DNA from: Fructobacillus papyrifericola
Lineage (GTDB): Bacteria; Bacillota; Bacilli; Lactobacillales; Lactobacillaceae
Assembly (NCBI RefSeq): GCF_018437235.1
Contig: NZ_JAAMFJ010000001.1
Span: 667,439-731,438, forward strand
Direction of reading: 5' to 3'
DNA length: 64,000 nucleotides
The notes under the pieces were generated by a model that did no database searches, was not told where the DNA came from, and was given only the letters and a program-made list of their open reading frames with translations. Of this stretch, positions 42,383 to 52,209 are shown piece after piece (the first letter of the stretch is position 1; each line of letters begins with the position of its first letter). A program made the translations under genes and the position numbers.

Positions 42383-43258
42383 TTACAACTTTGCCGCGAT
42401 TTCCTTGATGTAAGCACGCAGTTCATCTTTGACTTGTGGGTGCTTCAATCCGAATTCGATGTTTGTTTCCAAGAAACCAATCTTTGAACCGATGTCGTAA
42501 CGGTTACCCATGAACTTGTGGGCATACACGTGCTGACGGTTGTTCAAAGTATCGATGGCATCCGTCAATTGGATTTCACCACCCTTACCAGGCTTCGTGT
42601 TTTCCAATTCTTCAAAGATTTCAGGCGTCAAGAGGTAACGTCCGATGATGGCCAAATCAGAAGGGGCTTCTTCAGGCTTTGGCTTTTCAACAAAGGACTT
42701 CACACGGTAAAGACCGTCTTCTTTGACCTTGGCTGCAGGATCAATCACCCCGTATTCTGAAACACGGTCGTGAGGCACTTCCATAACGGCCAAAGTTGAT
42801 TCGCCGGTTTCGTTGTATCGTTCGATCAATTGCTTGGTCAACGGTACTTCGTCTTGCATCAAGTCATCGCCGAGCAAGACAACGAATGGTTCGTCGCCGA
42901 TGAAGCTCTTGGCAGTCAAGATGGCATCCCCAAGTCCCTTTGGACGTGACTGACGGATGAAGTACATGTTGATATCCGTCGTTTCTTCAACCAACTTCAA
43001 CAACTCAACCTTGTTCTTTTCACGCAAGTTGTTTTCCAATTCGGGGTTGGAATCGAAGTGGTCTTCGATGGAGCGCTTTGACTTTCCATCAACAATCACG
43101 ATGTCTTCGATACCAGAAGCAATGGCTTCACGAACAATGTATTCGATCGTTGGGGTATCAACAATTGGCAACATTTCCTTAGCAAGTGCCTTGGTAGCGG
43201 GCAAAAAACGCGTTCCCAAACCAGCTGCTGGGATAATGGCTTTACGTACAGGTTTCAT
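42383..43258 (-). CDS. galU: UTP-glucose-1-phosphate uridylyltransferase
   Basis: 291 residues. Makes UDP-glucose from glucose 1-phosphate for wall and exopolysaccharides. Motifs: [45 protein letters not shown] in [12 protein letters not shown], and [18 protein letters not shown] precedes the ATG. Last gene of yvlD-hprK-gpsA-galU; the 68-nt gap to gpsA has no terminator that I can see. Confidence 0.97.
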   Translation of the reverse strand: MKPVRKAIIPAAGLGTRFLPATKALAKEMLPIVDTPTIEYIVREAIASGIEDIVIVDGKSKRSIEDHFDSNPELENNLREKNKVELLKLVEETTDINMYFIRQSRPKGLGDAILTAKSFIGDEPFVVLLGDDLMQDEVPLTKQLIERYNETGESTLAVMEVPHDRVSEYGVIDPAAKVKEDGLYRVKSFVEKPKPEEAPSDLAIIGRYLLTPEIFEELENTKPGKGGEIQLTDAIDTLNNRQHVYAHKFMGNRYDIGSKIGFLETNIEFGLKHPQVKDELRAYIKEIAAKL

Positions 43259-43326
43259 TCTATCCTACTTTCTTATCGGCCCGAAGAAACGGACCGTCGT
43301 TCTTTTCCATTATAGCAAAACTTTGC

Positions 43327-44337
43327 TTAATCTTCAGCTTTCAATGGCCTTGTCATCAAATCGTTAATTCCCTGATCGATGGTCTTGCCTTCGTAAATCA
43401 CTTGGTAGAGGGTTCTTGTGATTGGCAGGTCCAGGTCGTATTCCTTTTCAAAGTCAACAACGGCCTTAATCGTGTTCACACCCTCAATGACCATGCCCAT
43501 CTCCTCTTCGACTTGGGCTAAAGGCTTGCCGGATGCCAAGGCAACTCCGGCACGGTAGTTACGTGAATTTGGTGACATCCCCGTCACAATCAAATCTCCA
43601 ATACCGGCCAAGCCTAAGAAAGTCTCCGGTTCGGCACCTAGGGCCTGACCAACCTGGCGAATTTCAACCAAGCCCCGGGTGAGCAAGGCAGCCTGGGCGT
43701 TTGCCCCAAAGCCCTTGCCGATCAACATCCCCGATCCAATGGCGATGATGTTTTTCAAGGCACCACCGAGTTCCGAACCGACCAAGTCGGTATTCGTATA
43801 GGGACGGAAGTGGGCGTTGGCTAGGGCTTCCTGCAAGACTTTGGCAGCCGCAGGGTTCGTCGAACCAATTGAAATGGCCGTCAAGTCACCCTTGACCACG
43901 TCTTCGGCGTGGGAAGGACCAGAAATGACTGCCAAACCAGTGTAGGCTTCTGCAGGAACCTCTTCTGCAATCATTTGAGAAATCCGCAGGTGGGTCTTTT
44001 GCTCAAGGCCCTTTGCCGCATGGGCCAACACGACCTGCTGCTTGTTTTCATTAAGAATTCCCGCCAATTGTTTGGCTACTTCGCGAATGGCCTTAGTTGG
44101 CACAACGAAGAGCACAACGTCAGCCCCCTTCACAGCGGCCGCCATGTCAGCGGTGGCCTGAAGACGGTCATCCAACTTGGCCCCTGGCAAATAGCGCTCG
44201 TTTGTCTTTTGCCCGCTGATCTCTTTGGCTTGCTCAGCCTTGTGTGACCACATCATCACGTTTTGACCGTTTTTGGCCATCGTGTTTGCCAGCGCCGTTC
44301 CCCATGAACCGGCACCAAGGACTGCAATCTTAGTCAT
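43327..44337 (-). CDS. gpsA: NAD(P)H-dependent glycerol-3-phosphate dehydrogenase
   Basis: 336 residues from ATG 44337 (MTKIAVLGAGSWGTALA), with GAGG upstream; longer frames read back into hprK. Produces sn-glycerol 3-phosphate for lipids. Rossmann GAGSWGTALA, SGPSHAEDV, catalytic Lys in GGALKNIIAIGSG, and GLAGIGDLIVT. It overlaps hprK by 8 nt, leaving no room for lgt, which usually sits between them in lactobacilli. Confidence 0.96.
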   Translation of the reverse strand: MTKIAVLGAGSWGTALANTMAKNGQNVMMWSHKAEQAKEISGQKTNERYLPGAKLDDRLQATADMAAAVKGADVVLFVVPTKAIREVAKQLAGILNENKQQVVLAHAAKGLEQKTHLRISQMIAEEVPAEAYTGLAVISGPSHAEDVVKGDLTAISIGSTNPAAAKVLQEALANAHFRPYTNTDLVGSELGGALKNIIAIGSGMLIGKGFGANAQAALLTRGLVEIRQVGQALGAEPETFLGLAGIGDLIVTGMSPNSRNYRAGVALASGKPLAQVEEEMGMVIEGVNTIKAVVDFEKEYDLDLPITRTLYQVIYEGKTIDQGINDLMTRPLKAED

Positions 44338-45295
44338 GTTTCTTTTCCTCAGCATCTTCTTTTTGGTTTTCTTGGATGGCCTTATCCATTCGTTCTTGCA
44401 GGGTCTGCAAGGCATCGTAACCCATGCTTTGAGTACGGAACTTAACGGCGGCGGCATCAATGACAGAAGCCGTGTTTCGACCAGGCGTAACCGGTACGAC
44501 CATCTTCTTAATCTTGACCCCTAAAATATCCAAGGTCTCGTCTTCGTTACCCAGACGATCAAAGTTTTCTTCACCAATCTTACCGTTTGACAGGTGAATG
44601 TTTAGGCGAATGGAGGCGTGTGACCGAACGGAAACGGCTCCGTATACCTGTTGGACATCAATGATTCCAACACCACGGACTTCCATCAAATTACGCAAGA
44701 CCTCAGAGGGTTGACCAATCAAGCGTTGTTCGTCTTCTTGATGAATGTCGACACGGTCATCGGCAACCAGGCGGGCCTTGCCCTGCTGAATCAATTCGAG
44801 GGCCGATTCAGTCTTTCCAATCCCGGCATCCCCGGTAATCAGAACGCCCAGTCCGTGGACGTCAATCAAAACGCCGTGGACGGCTTGGCGGGGTGCCAAT
44901 TCCCCACCCAAGTAGTAGGTCATGTTGGACAGGATTTGAGAAGAAGTTAAGTGGGTGGTCAGAATTGGAATCTGGGCCTCTTCTGCCGCCTGCTTCAATT
45001 CATCAGCAATTGGTAAGTTTGTCGAAACGACGAAAGCCGGTGTCTTTTCATCGGCCATCTTTCGATAAACCATGAGCAATTCATCGTGGGACATCCGTTC
45101 TGAAAAGGACGTTTCCGTGATTCCCAGCAACTGCACTCGCTCCGGTGCGTAGTAAGTAAAGTAACCGGTCATTTCAAGGCCGGGACGAGAAATGTCAGCC
45201 GTTGAAATTGTCCGATTCAAATAGTCATGGCCGGATACAATCGTTAACCGTGTGTGGTCAACCAGGTCCTTCACTGTTACCTTTTTTACTGCCAT
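44330..45295 (-). CDS. hprK: HPr kinase/phosphorylase
   Basis: 321 residues. Phosphorylates HPr at Ser46 in response to glycolytic flux and controls carbon catabolite repression. N-terminal DRTGG-like domain, then P-loop GDAGIGKTESALEL, the signature LMEVRGVGIIDVQQVYGAVSV, and VPVTPGRNTASVIDAAAV. Notable in a group with a reduced PTS, where HPr may serve mainly regulation. One nt separates it from yvlD. Confidence 0.96.
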   Translation of the reverse strand: MAVKKVTVKDLVDHTRLTIVSGHDYLNRTISTADISRPGLEMTGYFTYYAPERVQLLGITETSFSERMSHDELLMVYRKMADEKTPAFVVSTNLPIADELKQAAEEAQIPILTTHLTSSQILSNMTYYLGGELAPRQAVHGVLIDVHGLGVLITGDAGIGKTESALELIQQGKARLVADDRVDIHQEDEQRLIGQPSEVLRNLMEVRGVGIIDVQQVYGAVSVRSHASIRLNIHLSNGKIGEENFDRLGNEDETLDILGVKIKKMVVPVTPGRNTASVIDAAAVKFRTQSMGYDALQTLQERMDKAIQENQKEDAEEKKHD

Positions 45296-45296
45296 C

Positions 45297-45653
45297 TTAC
45301 TGCCTCCTCATTTCAATTCGGGTTTGGTTCATGAAAACCAGGTTTGCAACGGTCATCAAAACGGCCACTAAGAAGGCCCACCAAAAGCTTTCAAAGGCAA
45401 AGCCAGGCACGAAGTAGGCCGTTAACTCCAACAAAGCGGCGTTGATGATCAATGAAAAAGTCCCGAGGCTAACAATCAGCAAGGGCAGGGCCAGAACCTT
45501 CAAGACCGGCTTTAACAAGCGGTTTAGGATGGTCAAGACGAGGGCGGCCACCGCCGCCACGGTCATGTTCTCTAAGATAAAGCCGTTTGGAAAAATTAGG
45601 GCACAGGCCAGGAAGACGGCCATGTTGACGGCCGTTTGCATGATAAAGCGCAT
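45297..45653 (-). CDS. YvlD/phage holin family 4 membrane protein
   Basis: 118 residues from ATG 45653, with AAGGAG upstream. Four hydrophobic segments: residues 3-20, 25-44, 51-72 and 84-107. The NRLLKPVLKVLALPL segment between the second and third is typical of YvlD proteins. Despite the name there is no phage context. It heads the hprK operon and may relate to envelope stress; its function is unknown. Confidence 0.83.
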   Translation of the reverse strand: MRFIMQTAVNMAVFLACALIFPNGFILENMTVAAVAALVLTILNRLLKPVLKVLALPLLIVSLGTFSLIINAALLELTAYFVPGFAFESFWWAFLVAVLMTVANLVFMNQTRIEMRRQ

Positions 45654-45684
45654 AGGCACTCCTTCAATTCGATTTCTTATCCCC

Positions 45685-45690
45685 ATTATA
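45685..45690 (-). promoter_or_regulatory. -10 box of the yvlD-hprK-gpsA-galU operon
   Basis: TTTGGTATAATGGGG on the minus strand, 32 nt before the yvlD ATG; TTAAGC 16 nt upstream is a moderate -35. Confidence 0.6.
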
Positions 45691-45724
45691 CCAAAGTCTA
45701 CTTATGGCTTAAATTAAAAGCAGT

Positions 45725-45751
45725 AAAAAAAGCCCTCAAACGGGCTTTTTG
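45725..45751 (-). terminator. Terminator of the pst-phoU operon
   Basis: AAAAAGCCC and GGGCTTTTT pair around a 6-nt loop, twelve nt after the phoU stop. Confidence 0.87.
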
Positions 45752-45763
45752 TGGAAAAATTCA

Positions 45764-46438
45764 TTAAATGAAGTAGTTATAACCAGGGTTCAATTCAATA
45801 ATCTTCCCCGTGCGCTTGTAGACAATCCATTCGGCAATGTCCGTCGTGTAATCACCAATACGCTTGACGTAACCGGCAATCACCAAGTAGTCAGCGGCTG
45901 AATCAACCAATTCAGGGTCTTCCTTCATCCCCTGCACGCAGTCCGTTCGGACTTTGGCAGCGGCGTTTGATAGCTGGTGGTTCTTTGCCGCAATGTTTTC
46001 GGCACCCAACGCATCGTTTTTAACGTAGTAGGCCATGACTTCCGAAACCATCGTGGCAACCAATTCACCCATTTCGCCCAATTGCTTTTCAATGGCCTTC
46101 ATGTGCTTGGTTCCCTTCACACGAATGGTTGAGGTCGCGATGTTGCGGGCCTGATCCCCCATCCGTTCCAGTACGGAAACGGCCTTCAAAATCGTCACGA
46201 TTTCGCGCAGGTCCGTTGTGACCGGCTGGTAAAGGGCGATCATTTCAAAGGTCTTCTTTTCCAAAGCCGCTTCCCGCTCGTTGATCTTGTAATCGTGATC
46301 AATGATCGTGCGGGCCCCTTCACGATCGTGCTTAATAAAGGATTGTACGGCCGCCTGAATGGTCTTGGCAACCAGTTCACCCATTTCAGTAAAGGATGAG
46401 TCCAAATCAGCTAATTCATCATCAAATAGTCGACGCAT
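45764..46438 (-). CDS. phoU: Phosphate transport regulator PhoU
   Basis: 224 residues of helical bundle with two PhoU repeats, each with a metal-site E/DxxxD pattern (TIIDHDYKINEREAALE; SVLERMGDQARNIA; KRIGDYTTDIAEW). Damps Pst uptake and phosphate signalling. Last gene of the pst operon, 45 nt after pstB; no phoP-phoR genes are in the window. Confidence 0.95.
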   Translation of the reverse strand: MRRLFDDELADLDSSFTEMGELVAKTIQAAVQSFIKHDREGARTIIDHDYKINEREAALEKKTFEMIALYQPVTTDLREIVTILKAVSVLERMGDQARNIATSTIRVKGTKHMKAIEKQLGEMGELVATMVSEVMAYYVKNDALGAENIAAKNHQLSNAAAKVRTDCVQGMKEDPELVDSAADYLVIAGYVKRIGDYTTDIAEWIVYKRTGKIIELNPGYNYFI

Positions 46439-46483
46439 CGCAATTTCCTTTCAATTTTAAAGCCAGTGGCTAAACAACTCTCA

Positions 46484-47251
46484 TTATCCGAAACGACCGG
46501 AGATGTAATCAGCGGTTTCTTGTTTTTTAGGATTGATGAAAATCTTTCGTGTATCCCCGACTTCGACCAAGTCGCCATTCATGAAGAAGGCGGTCCGGTC
46601 CGAAATTCGAGAAGCCTGTGACAGCGAGTGCGTCACGATAATCATGGCGTACTGGTCACGCAATTCCAAGAGGGTGTCTTCAATGTTGTGAGCCGAAACC
46701 GGATCCAAAGCAGAGGTCGGTTCATCTAACAACAAAAGGTCGGGCTGGGTAGCCAAGACACGGGCAATGGAGACACGCTGCTGCTGACCACCAGAAAGTC
46801 CCAGAGCAGACTTGCCCAGGTTATCCTTGACTTCTTCCCAGATGGAAGCCGCCTTCAAGGATTCCTCAACGGCCTTGTCCAACACCGCCTTATCCTTCAC
46901 CCCTGCAAGGCGCAAGCCGAAGGCCACGTTGTCATAGATGGAGAATGGGAAGGGGTTTGGTTGTTGGAAGACCATGCCAATCTTTTTGCGCAGTTCAACC
47001 GTATCGGTTGTTGGTGCGTAAATGTCTTGGCCCATGAAGTTAAAAGAGCCGGTCACAGTCACGTTGTCTTCCAAATCGTGCATGCGGTTTAAGGCACGCA
47101 GATAGGTCGACTTTCCGGAACCAGAGGGTCCGATTAAGGCCGTAATGCCCTTTTCTGGAAAGTCCAAGTCGATTCCGTGCAAGGCTTCCTTGTTACCATA
47201 CCAGAGCTTCACGTTGCTCGTTTCTAAGATTGTTTCATTTTCTTTTGTCAT
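46484..47251 (-). CDS. pstB: Phosphate ABC transporter ATP-binding protein, second copy
   Basis: 255 residues with Walker [19 protein letters not shown]-loop [16 protein letters not shown], signature [16 protein letters not shown], Walker [16 protein letters not shown]. The NRMHD and PNPFP features are typical of PstB. It overlaps the preceding pstB by 4 nt. Two adjacent pstB genes are common in Lactobacillales. Confidence 0.95.
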   Translation of the reverse strand: MTKENETILETSNVKLWYGNKEALHGIDLDFPEKGITALIGPSGSGKSTYLRALNRMHDLEDNVTVTGSFNFMGQDIYAPTTDTVELRKKIGMVFQQPNPFPFSIYDNVAFGLRLAGVKDKAVLDKAVEESLKAASIWEEVKDNLGKSALGLSGGQQQRVSIARVLATQPDLLLLDEPTSALDPVSAHNIEDTLLELRDQYAMIIVTHSLSQASRISDRTAFFMNGDLVEVGDTRKIFINPKKQETADYISGRFG

Positions 47252-48090
47252 CCAAAATTACCTGAAATATAATCGTCGGTCAGCTTGACCTTTGGGCGAG
47301 TGAAAATCTTACGGGTCAGGTCGTACTCAATCACCTTCCCCTGGTGGAAGAAGGCCGTGTAATCCGAAATTCGAGCAGCCTGCTGCATGTTGTGCGTCAC
47401 GATGATAATCGTGTAGTACTGCTTCAACTCCAACAAAGTCTCTTCGAACTTGGCCGATGAAATTGGATCAAGGGCCGATGAGGGTTCGTCCAAGAGCAAA
47501 ATATCGGGCTTCAAGGCCAGGGCACGGGCAATCACCAAACGCTGGGCCTGACCACCTGAAAGGGCCAAGGCGGACTTGTTCAGTTCGTCTTTGACCTGGT
47601 CCCAGAGGGCCGCCTGCTTCAAAGTCGTCTCCACGATTTCATCCAGTTCCGCCTTCGTGTACTTACCACGACGGGTCAGAGGAAAGGTGATGTTGTCGTA
47701 AATTGACTTGGCAAAGGGGTTGGGCCGTTGGAAGACCATGCCGATGTGCCGACGCATTTCGTAAACGTCGATATCCTTGGAATTGATGTCCAAGCCCCGG
47801 TATAGAATCTTTCCGGTAACGTTGGCCACCCCGTCGTTCATGCGGTTCAGTGAGCGCAGGAAAGTCGACTTACCAGAACCAGAAGCCCCAATCAAAGAGG
47901 TAATCTTGTAGCGTTCAAAGGACAGGTCACCTTCTGAAAGGGCCAACTTTTCGCCGTAGTGGACCTGCAGGTCCTTTGTCGAAAGGGCGATTTCATGGCG
48001 GTCGCTATCCATTTGGTAGACAAAGCGTTCGGGCCGTGTATCCGAAATGAATTCGGATACTGGCTTTAATTCTTGACTTTTATCGGTCAT
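47248..48090 (-). CDS. pstB: Phosphate ABC transporter ATP-binding protein, first copy
   Basis: 280 residues, with a 30-residue N-terminal extension not in the second copy. Walker [19 protein letters not shown]-loop [16 protein letters not shown], signature [16 protein letters not shown], Walker [15 protein letters not shown]. Both copies probably pair with PstC-PstA as homo- or heterodimers. Confidence 0.95.
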   Translation of the reverse strand: MTDKSQELKPVSEFISDTRPERFVYQMDSDRHEIALSTKDLQVHYGEKLALSEGDLSFERYKITSLIGASGSGKSTFLRSLNRMNDGVANVTGKILYRGLDINSKDIDVYEMRRHIGMVFQRPNPFAKSIYDNITFPLTRRGKYTKAELDEIVETTLKQAALWDQVKDELNKSALALSGGQAQRLVIARALALKPDILLLDEPSSALDPISSAKFEETLLELKQYYTIIIVTHNMQQAARISDYTAFFHQGKVIEYDLTRKIFTRPKVKLTDDYISGNFG

Positions 48091-48097
48091 GTTAACC

Positions 48098-48982
48098 TCA
48101 CGAATTCGTTAACTTCTTGTACAAAAGTGTGCCTAGTCGCCTTGCAGAGAAATTGAAGAGCAAAACAACAATGATCAAGACGGCCGAGGCGCCAGCTGAG
48201 ACAGCTGACAAATCCGGCATAATTCCCTCGGAATTAATCTTCCAGATGTGCACTGCCAAAGTTTCGGCTGGTCGGAATGGCGAAAGTGGTGACGCCATGT
48301 TAAAGGGATTCCAGTCGGTAAAGTCCAGGCTCGGTGCCGACTGTCCGGCCGTATAGATCAAAGCAGCCGCTTCACCAAAGACACGACCGGCAGAAATAAC
48401 GACACCGGTCACGATTGAGGGAACGGAGGCGGGCAAGATAATGTGCAAGACCGTTTCAAAGCGGGAAAGGCCAAGGGCCGCCCCGGCTTCACGCTGCAAG
48501 TTTGGAATCTGGCTCAATGACGTTTCAATCGACCGTGTCAAAATGGGCAGGTTGAAAATCGTTAAGGCAATCGCACCAGAAAGAATTGAAAAGCCTAAGT
48601 GAAACTTGACCACGAAAATCAAGAAGCCAAAGAGTCCAACAACAACGGATGGAAGTGATGACATCACTTCGATGGCCGTGCGGACAATGGTAATAAAGAG
48701 ACTTGGCTTCGCGTATTCATTCAAGTAAATCGCCGCCCCAAGGGCAATTGGGAAGGAAATCAGCATGGCTAAAATCAACAGGTAGAAGGAATTGAAGAGT
48801 TGTACACCAATTCCCCCACCGGCTTCAAAGGAGCGGGCCGGTGCCGTCAGAAAGTGCCAGGAAAGGTGTGGCAAGCCACGTACGAGGATAAAGGCAAGCA
48901 TGGCCACCAAAACCAAGGCCACGGAAGCGGCAATGGTATAAATGACGCCCGTGGCGACTTTATCAGCAGTCTTTGCATTCAT
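48098..48982 (-). CDS. pstA: Phosphate ABC transporter permease PstA
   Basis: 294 residues with six membrane helices and the EAA loop QREAGAALGLSRFETVLHIILPAS. Conserved LSWHFLTAPARSFEAGGGIG is typical PstA. Its start overlaps the pstC stop. Confidence 0.95.
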   Translation of the reverse strand: MNAKTADKVATGVIYTIAASVALVLVAMLAFILVRGLPHLSWHFLTAPARSFEAGGGIGVQLFNSFYLLILAMLISFPIALGAAIYLNEYAKPSLFITIVRTAIEVMSSLPSVVVGLFGFLIFVVKFHLGFSILSGAIALTIFNLPILTRSIETSLSQIPNLQREAGAALGLSRFETVLHIILPASVPSIVTGVVISAGRVFGEAAALIYTAGQSAPSLDFTDWNPFNMASPLSPFRPAETLAVHIWKINSEGIMPDLSAVSAGASAVLIIVVLLFNFSARRLGTLLYKKLTNS

Positions 48983-49905
48983 TATTTCATCTCTCCTTTA
49001 CGTCCAATCATGCGGATTAAGACATTAAAGATCAGTGACATTAGCAAGAGAATCATGGCCAGTGACCACAAAACGTTGTTTTGCAGTGAGCCCATGACCG
49101 TATTTCCAATGCCCATCGTCAACACGGATGTCAAAGTCGCAGCCGGTGAGACCAGGGAATCGGGCATGTTGGCCGCGTTTCCAATCACCATTTGAACGGC
49201 CAGCGCTTCACCAAAGGCCCGGGCCATTCCAAAGACAATGGCCGTCAAGATACCTGGAATGGCAGCCCGGAGCACGACTTTGTAAATCATCTGCCAGCGG
49301 GTCGCCCCAATGGCCAAAGCCGATTCACGGTAGTGCCGGGGCACCCCTTTTAGGGTGTCGACCGTCATGGAGGTAATCGTTGGCAAAATCATGACAAAGA
49401 GCACGATTGTTCCAGATAAGATCCCCAAACCGGTTCCGCCAAAGACGGAACGGATGGCCGGTACCACAACTGTCAAACCAATCACACCGTAAACAACGGA
49501 GGGAATTCCCACCAGGAGCTCGATGACCGGCTGCATAATCTTGGACCCACGCTTCTTGGCAATTTCGGTCATGAAAACCGCAGTCCCAATGGCAAAGGGA
49601 GTCGCGATAATGGCGGCCAAGAAAGTAACGGCTAGGGAGCCAACAATCAAAGGCAGTGCACCAACGCCGGGCAAGCCGGTTTTCTTATTGACCACGCTGG
49701 GATTCCAGTCAGTACCAAAAAGAAAGTGCGTAAGTGACACCTTGTTGGTTGTAAAAGTCGCAATCCCTCGTGTAATCACGAAGGCGAAAATGAGCACCAC
49801 AATGGCGGCAATCAAAATCAGTGCGGAGATCGAAATGAACTTACCAAAGCGATCCTGTTTCGTGGATAAGGAAGTTTTTTTAATTTTTTCAGTAATTAAA
49901 TCCAT
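48982..49905 (-). CDS. pstC: Phosphate ABC transporter permease PstC
   Basis: 307 residues with six membrane helices. FLFGTDWNPSVVNKKTGLPG and the EAA loop RESALAIGATRWQMIYKVVLRAA are typical of PstC. Forms the membrane channel with PstA. It begins 15 nt after pstS. Confidence 0.95.
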   Translation of the reverse strand: MDLITEKIKKTSLSTKQDRFGKFISISALILIAAIVVLIFAFVITRGIATFTTNKVSLTHFLFGTDWNPSVVNKKTGLPGVGALPLIVGSLAVTFLAAIIATPFAIGTAVFMTEIAKKRGSKIMQPVIELLVGIPSVVYGVIGLTVVVPAIRSVFGGTGLGILSGTIVLFVMILPTITSMTVDTLKGVPRHYRESALAIGATRWQMIYKVVLRAAIPGILTAIVFGMARAFGEALAVQMVIGNAANMPDSLVSPAATLTSVLTMGIGNTVMGSLQNNVLWSLAMILLLMSLIFNVLIRMIGRKGEMK

Positions 49906-49920
49906 TGTTCAGCATTCCCC

Positions 49921-50802
49921 TTATTTACGGGTGATCCGACCGTTCAGGTCACGATCAATCTGCATCTTTTGTACGGAGATATAGCCAAGCTTTTCAACGT
50001 ACTTCTTCTGGAAGGAAGAGGAGTTCATGTAGGACAAGAACTTGGCCGTGTCCCCAGTTGGCTTTCCCTTGGTGTAGATGTGCTCATAGGACCAAATTGG
50101 GTAAGTGCCGTTTTCAACGTTTTGGTCGGTTGCTTCTACCCCGTTGACTTTGACAGCCGTCACATCGCTTGAACGGTAGGCAAAGGCCACGTATGAAATG
50201 GCCCCAGGCGTGTTTTGCACGATTGACTTGACCATTCCGGATGAATCCTGTTCCTGGGCTTCCTTTGAGGTTGCACCATTCATTGCCCACTTTTCAAAAG
50301 CGGCACGGGTTCCAGAACCAGCAGCCCGGTTGACCAGCACAATCTTCTTGTCGGCACCACCAACCTGCTTCCAATTGGTAATTTTGCCAGTGAAAATCTC
50401 AGTTAGCTGGTTCAGTGTCAAATTGTCGACACCTACCTGCTTGTTAACGATTGGCATGATACCAACAACGGCAACCCGGTGGTCAACTAAGTCCTTCGTC
50501 GAAATCCCCTTTTTCTCCTCCGCATACAAATCGGAGTTACCAAGGGAAACGGCTCCCTGTGCAATTTGGGAGAGACCTGTTCCAGAACCGCCAGCTTGAA
50601 CGGTTACTGAAACTCCGGGATGTGACTTTTGAAAGTCCTCCCCGGCCGCTTCAACCAATGGTTGAAGGGCAGTCGATCCGACGGCGGTGATTGGCGCATT
50701 GTTTCCATTCTTATCCCGTGTTTGGTAAGCAAACACGAGGAGTCCAGCAATGAAAACGAGGACAAGGGTCGTAATCACGGCCCCACGATGCGATCTTTGC
50801 AT
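49921..50802 (-). CDS. pstS: Phosphate-binding protein PstS, membrane anchored
   Basis: 293 residues from ATG 50802 (MQRSHRGAVITTLVLVF), with a G-rich GTAGGGG upstream. Phosphate site segments: VGSTALQPL, AGGSGTGLSQIAQGAVSLGNSD and NRAAGSGTRAAFEKW. The N-terminal helix (about 8-26) is not followed by a lipobox cysteine, so the protein seems to be held by an uncleaved signal anchor instead of a lipid. First gene of the pst operon. Confidence 0.94.
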   Translation of the reverse strand: MQRSHRGAVITTLVLVFIAGLLVFAYQTRDKNGNNAPITAVGSTALQPLVEAAGEDFQKSHPGVSVTVQAGGSGTGLSQIAQGAVSLGNSDLYAEEKKGISTKDLVDHRVAVVGIMPIVNKQVGVDNLTLNQLTEIFTGKITNWKQVGGADKKIVLVNRAAGSGTRAAFEKWAMNGATSKEAQEQDSSGMVKSIVQNTPGAISYVAFAYRSSDVTAVKVNGVEATDQNVENGTYPIWSYEHIYTKGKPTGDTAKFLSYMNSSSFQKKYVEKLGYISVQKMQIDRDLNGRITRK

Positions 50803-50915
50803 GAGTGTTTTTTCCCCTACTGTGTGCAAAAGATAAACTAACAACAGAAAAAATGTTCCATAACTAAGCAGCGGATTTGTCAAAACAAAAATGTCGGTTA
50901 GAAAGGAACAAGGCC

Positions 50916-50921
50916 ATTATA
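50916..50921 (-). promoter_or_regulatory. Possible -10 box upstream of pstS
   Basis: TTGTTATAATGGCC on the minus strand just after the recA terminator, 114 nt before the pstS ATG. A second candidate, TTGACA, lies about 35 nt nearer but has no good -10. No Pho box could be assigned. Confidence 0.45.
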
Positions 50922-50922
50922 A

Positions 50923-50950
50923 CAAAAAAAAGCGTTTAACACGCTTTTTG
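50923..50950 (-). terminator. Terminator of recA
   Basis: AAAAAGCG and CGCTTTTT pair around TGTTAAA and are followed by more T. Confidence 0.83.
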
Positions 50951-50973
50951 AAAGTAAATTAATATCTTAATTT

Positions 50974-52083
50974 TTAGATAATTGGTTCATCCGTCAAGCC
51001 ATCGTCTTCGGCAGGCTTTCCTGCGTCCGTTTCATCAGGCCCAGCTTCAGTAGCAACCTCATCACCAATTCCGTATGCGTTTCGCACTTGACGGTACAAG
51101 TCTTCACGCAGTTCGGCATGTTCGGGATCATCGAGGTATTCCTTGGCCTTTTCACGACCTTGGCCAATTCGTTCCCCTTGGTAGGCATACCATGAACCAG
51201 CCTTGTCAATGATGTCTTGATCAACGGCCAAGTCAAGGATTTCACCAGTTTGTGAAATTCCCTTTCCATACATGATGTCCACTTCGGCCACCTTAAAGGG
51301 CGGAGCGACCTTGTTCTTGACAACCTTGACCTTGGTCAAGTTTCCCATGACGTCGGCCCCGTCTTTAATCTGCGTTGAACGGCGAACTTCCAGACGAACC
51401 GTTGAATAAAACTTCAGGGCACGACCACCGGGTGTCGTTTCTGGATTACCAAACATGACCCCGACCTTTTCACGAATCTGGTTAATGAAAATGGCAATCG
51501 TTCCCGTGCGATTCAAGGTTCCGGCCAACTTACGAAGGGCCTGGGACATCAAACGGGCCTGCAATCCAACGTGGGCATCCCCCATTTCCCCTTCGATTTC
51601 CACACGGGGAACCAGGGCGGCAACGGAATCGACCACGACCATGTCAACGGCACCGGACTGAACCAGGGCATCGGCAATTTCAAGTCCCTGTTCACCAGTG
51701 TCTGGCTGAGACAACAGCAATTCATCCTTCTTAACACCCAACGCTTCGGCGTACTTCACGTCCAATGCGTTTTCGGCATCGATGTAGGCAGCCGTTCCGC
51801 CGGCCTTTTGAATTTCGGCAACGGCGTGGAGAGCAATCGTCGTCTTACCAGATGATTCTGGTCCATAAACTTCGACAATTCGTCCCTTTGGGTAACCACC
51901 AACGCCAAGGGCCACGTCCAACTTAACGGAACCAGATGGTGAAGTGGCGATTTGTGTAGTTTGGTTATCAGCAAGGGTCATGATTGACCCCTTACCAAAA
52001 TTCTTTTCAATTTTTTTGAGCGCTTCGTTTAAGGCAGCCTGACGGCCGTCCTTCTTGTTATCACTCGTTTTCTTTGCAACCAT
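50974..52083 (-). CDS. recA: Recombinase RecA
   Basis: 369 residues. Strand exchange and LexA co-protease. Walker [14 protein letters not shown], Walker [34 protein letters not shown], and an acidic C-terminus ([16 protein letters not shown]). AAGGAG precedes the ATG. Has a 17-nt-spaced promoter with a perfect SOS box upstream. cinA, often before recA, is absent; rodZ-pgsA precede it as in Bacillus. Confidence 0.98.
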   Translation of the reverse strand: MVAKKTSDNKKDGRQAALNEALKKIEKNFGKGSIMTLADNQTTQIATSPSGSVKLDVALGVGGYPKGRIVEVYGPESSGKTTIALHAVAEIQKAGGTAAYIDAENALDVKYAEALGVKKDELLLSQPDTGEQGLEIADALVQSGAVDMVVVDSVAALVPRVEIEGEMGDAHVGLQARLMSQALRKLAGTLNRTGTIAIFINQIREKVGVMFGNPETTPGGRALKFYSTVRLEVRRSTQIKDGADVMGNLTKVKVVKNKVAPPFKVAEVDIMYGKGISQTGEILDLAVDQDIIDKAGSWYAYQGERIGQGREKAKEYLDDPEHAELREDLYRQVRNAYGIGDEVATEAGPDETDAGKPAEDDGLTDEPII

Positions 52084-52109
52084 ATGAAAACTCCTTATCG
52101 TCTACCAAT

Positions 52110-52138
52110 AGTTTACGGATAACCGTTTTAAATTGCAA
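52110..52138 (-). promoter_or_regulatory. Promoter of recA
   Basis: Minus strand TTGCAA (52133-52138), 17 nt, TAAACT (52110-52115). Confidence 0.7.
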
Positions 52139-52146
52139 GATTTTTT

Positions 52147-52160
52147 CGAACATTTGTTCG
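52147..52160 (-). promoter_or_regulatory. LexA/DinR SOS box of recA
   Basis: CGAACAAATGTTCG on the minus strand matches the Gram-positive SOS consensus CGAACRNRYGTTYG at every position, 8 nt upstream of the recA -35 box. Confidence 0.85.
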
Positions 52161-52187
52161 CTTTATTTCCCCCTTTACCTAATGAAA

Positions 52188-52209
52188 CGAAAAAAGCGCT
52201 CATCGCGCT
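52188..52209 (-). terminator. Terminator of pgsA
   Basis: AGCGC and GCGCT pair around GATGA, followed by TTTTT on the minus strand, at the pgsA stop codon. Confidence 0.75.

Noticed and set aside
44337..44460. N-terminal extension of gpsA to 44460
   Set aside because: It would lie inside hprK, and the Rossmann start MTKIAVLGAG at 44337 has a good ribosome-binding site.
45297..45653. Prophage remnant suggested by the holin-like gene
   Set aside because: YvlD-type proteins are chromosomal housekeeping genes; no phage neighbours are present.
50803..50910. Pho box upstream of pstS
   Set aside because: No regular TTAACA-type direct repeats could be found in the leader.
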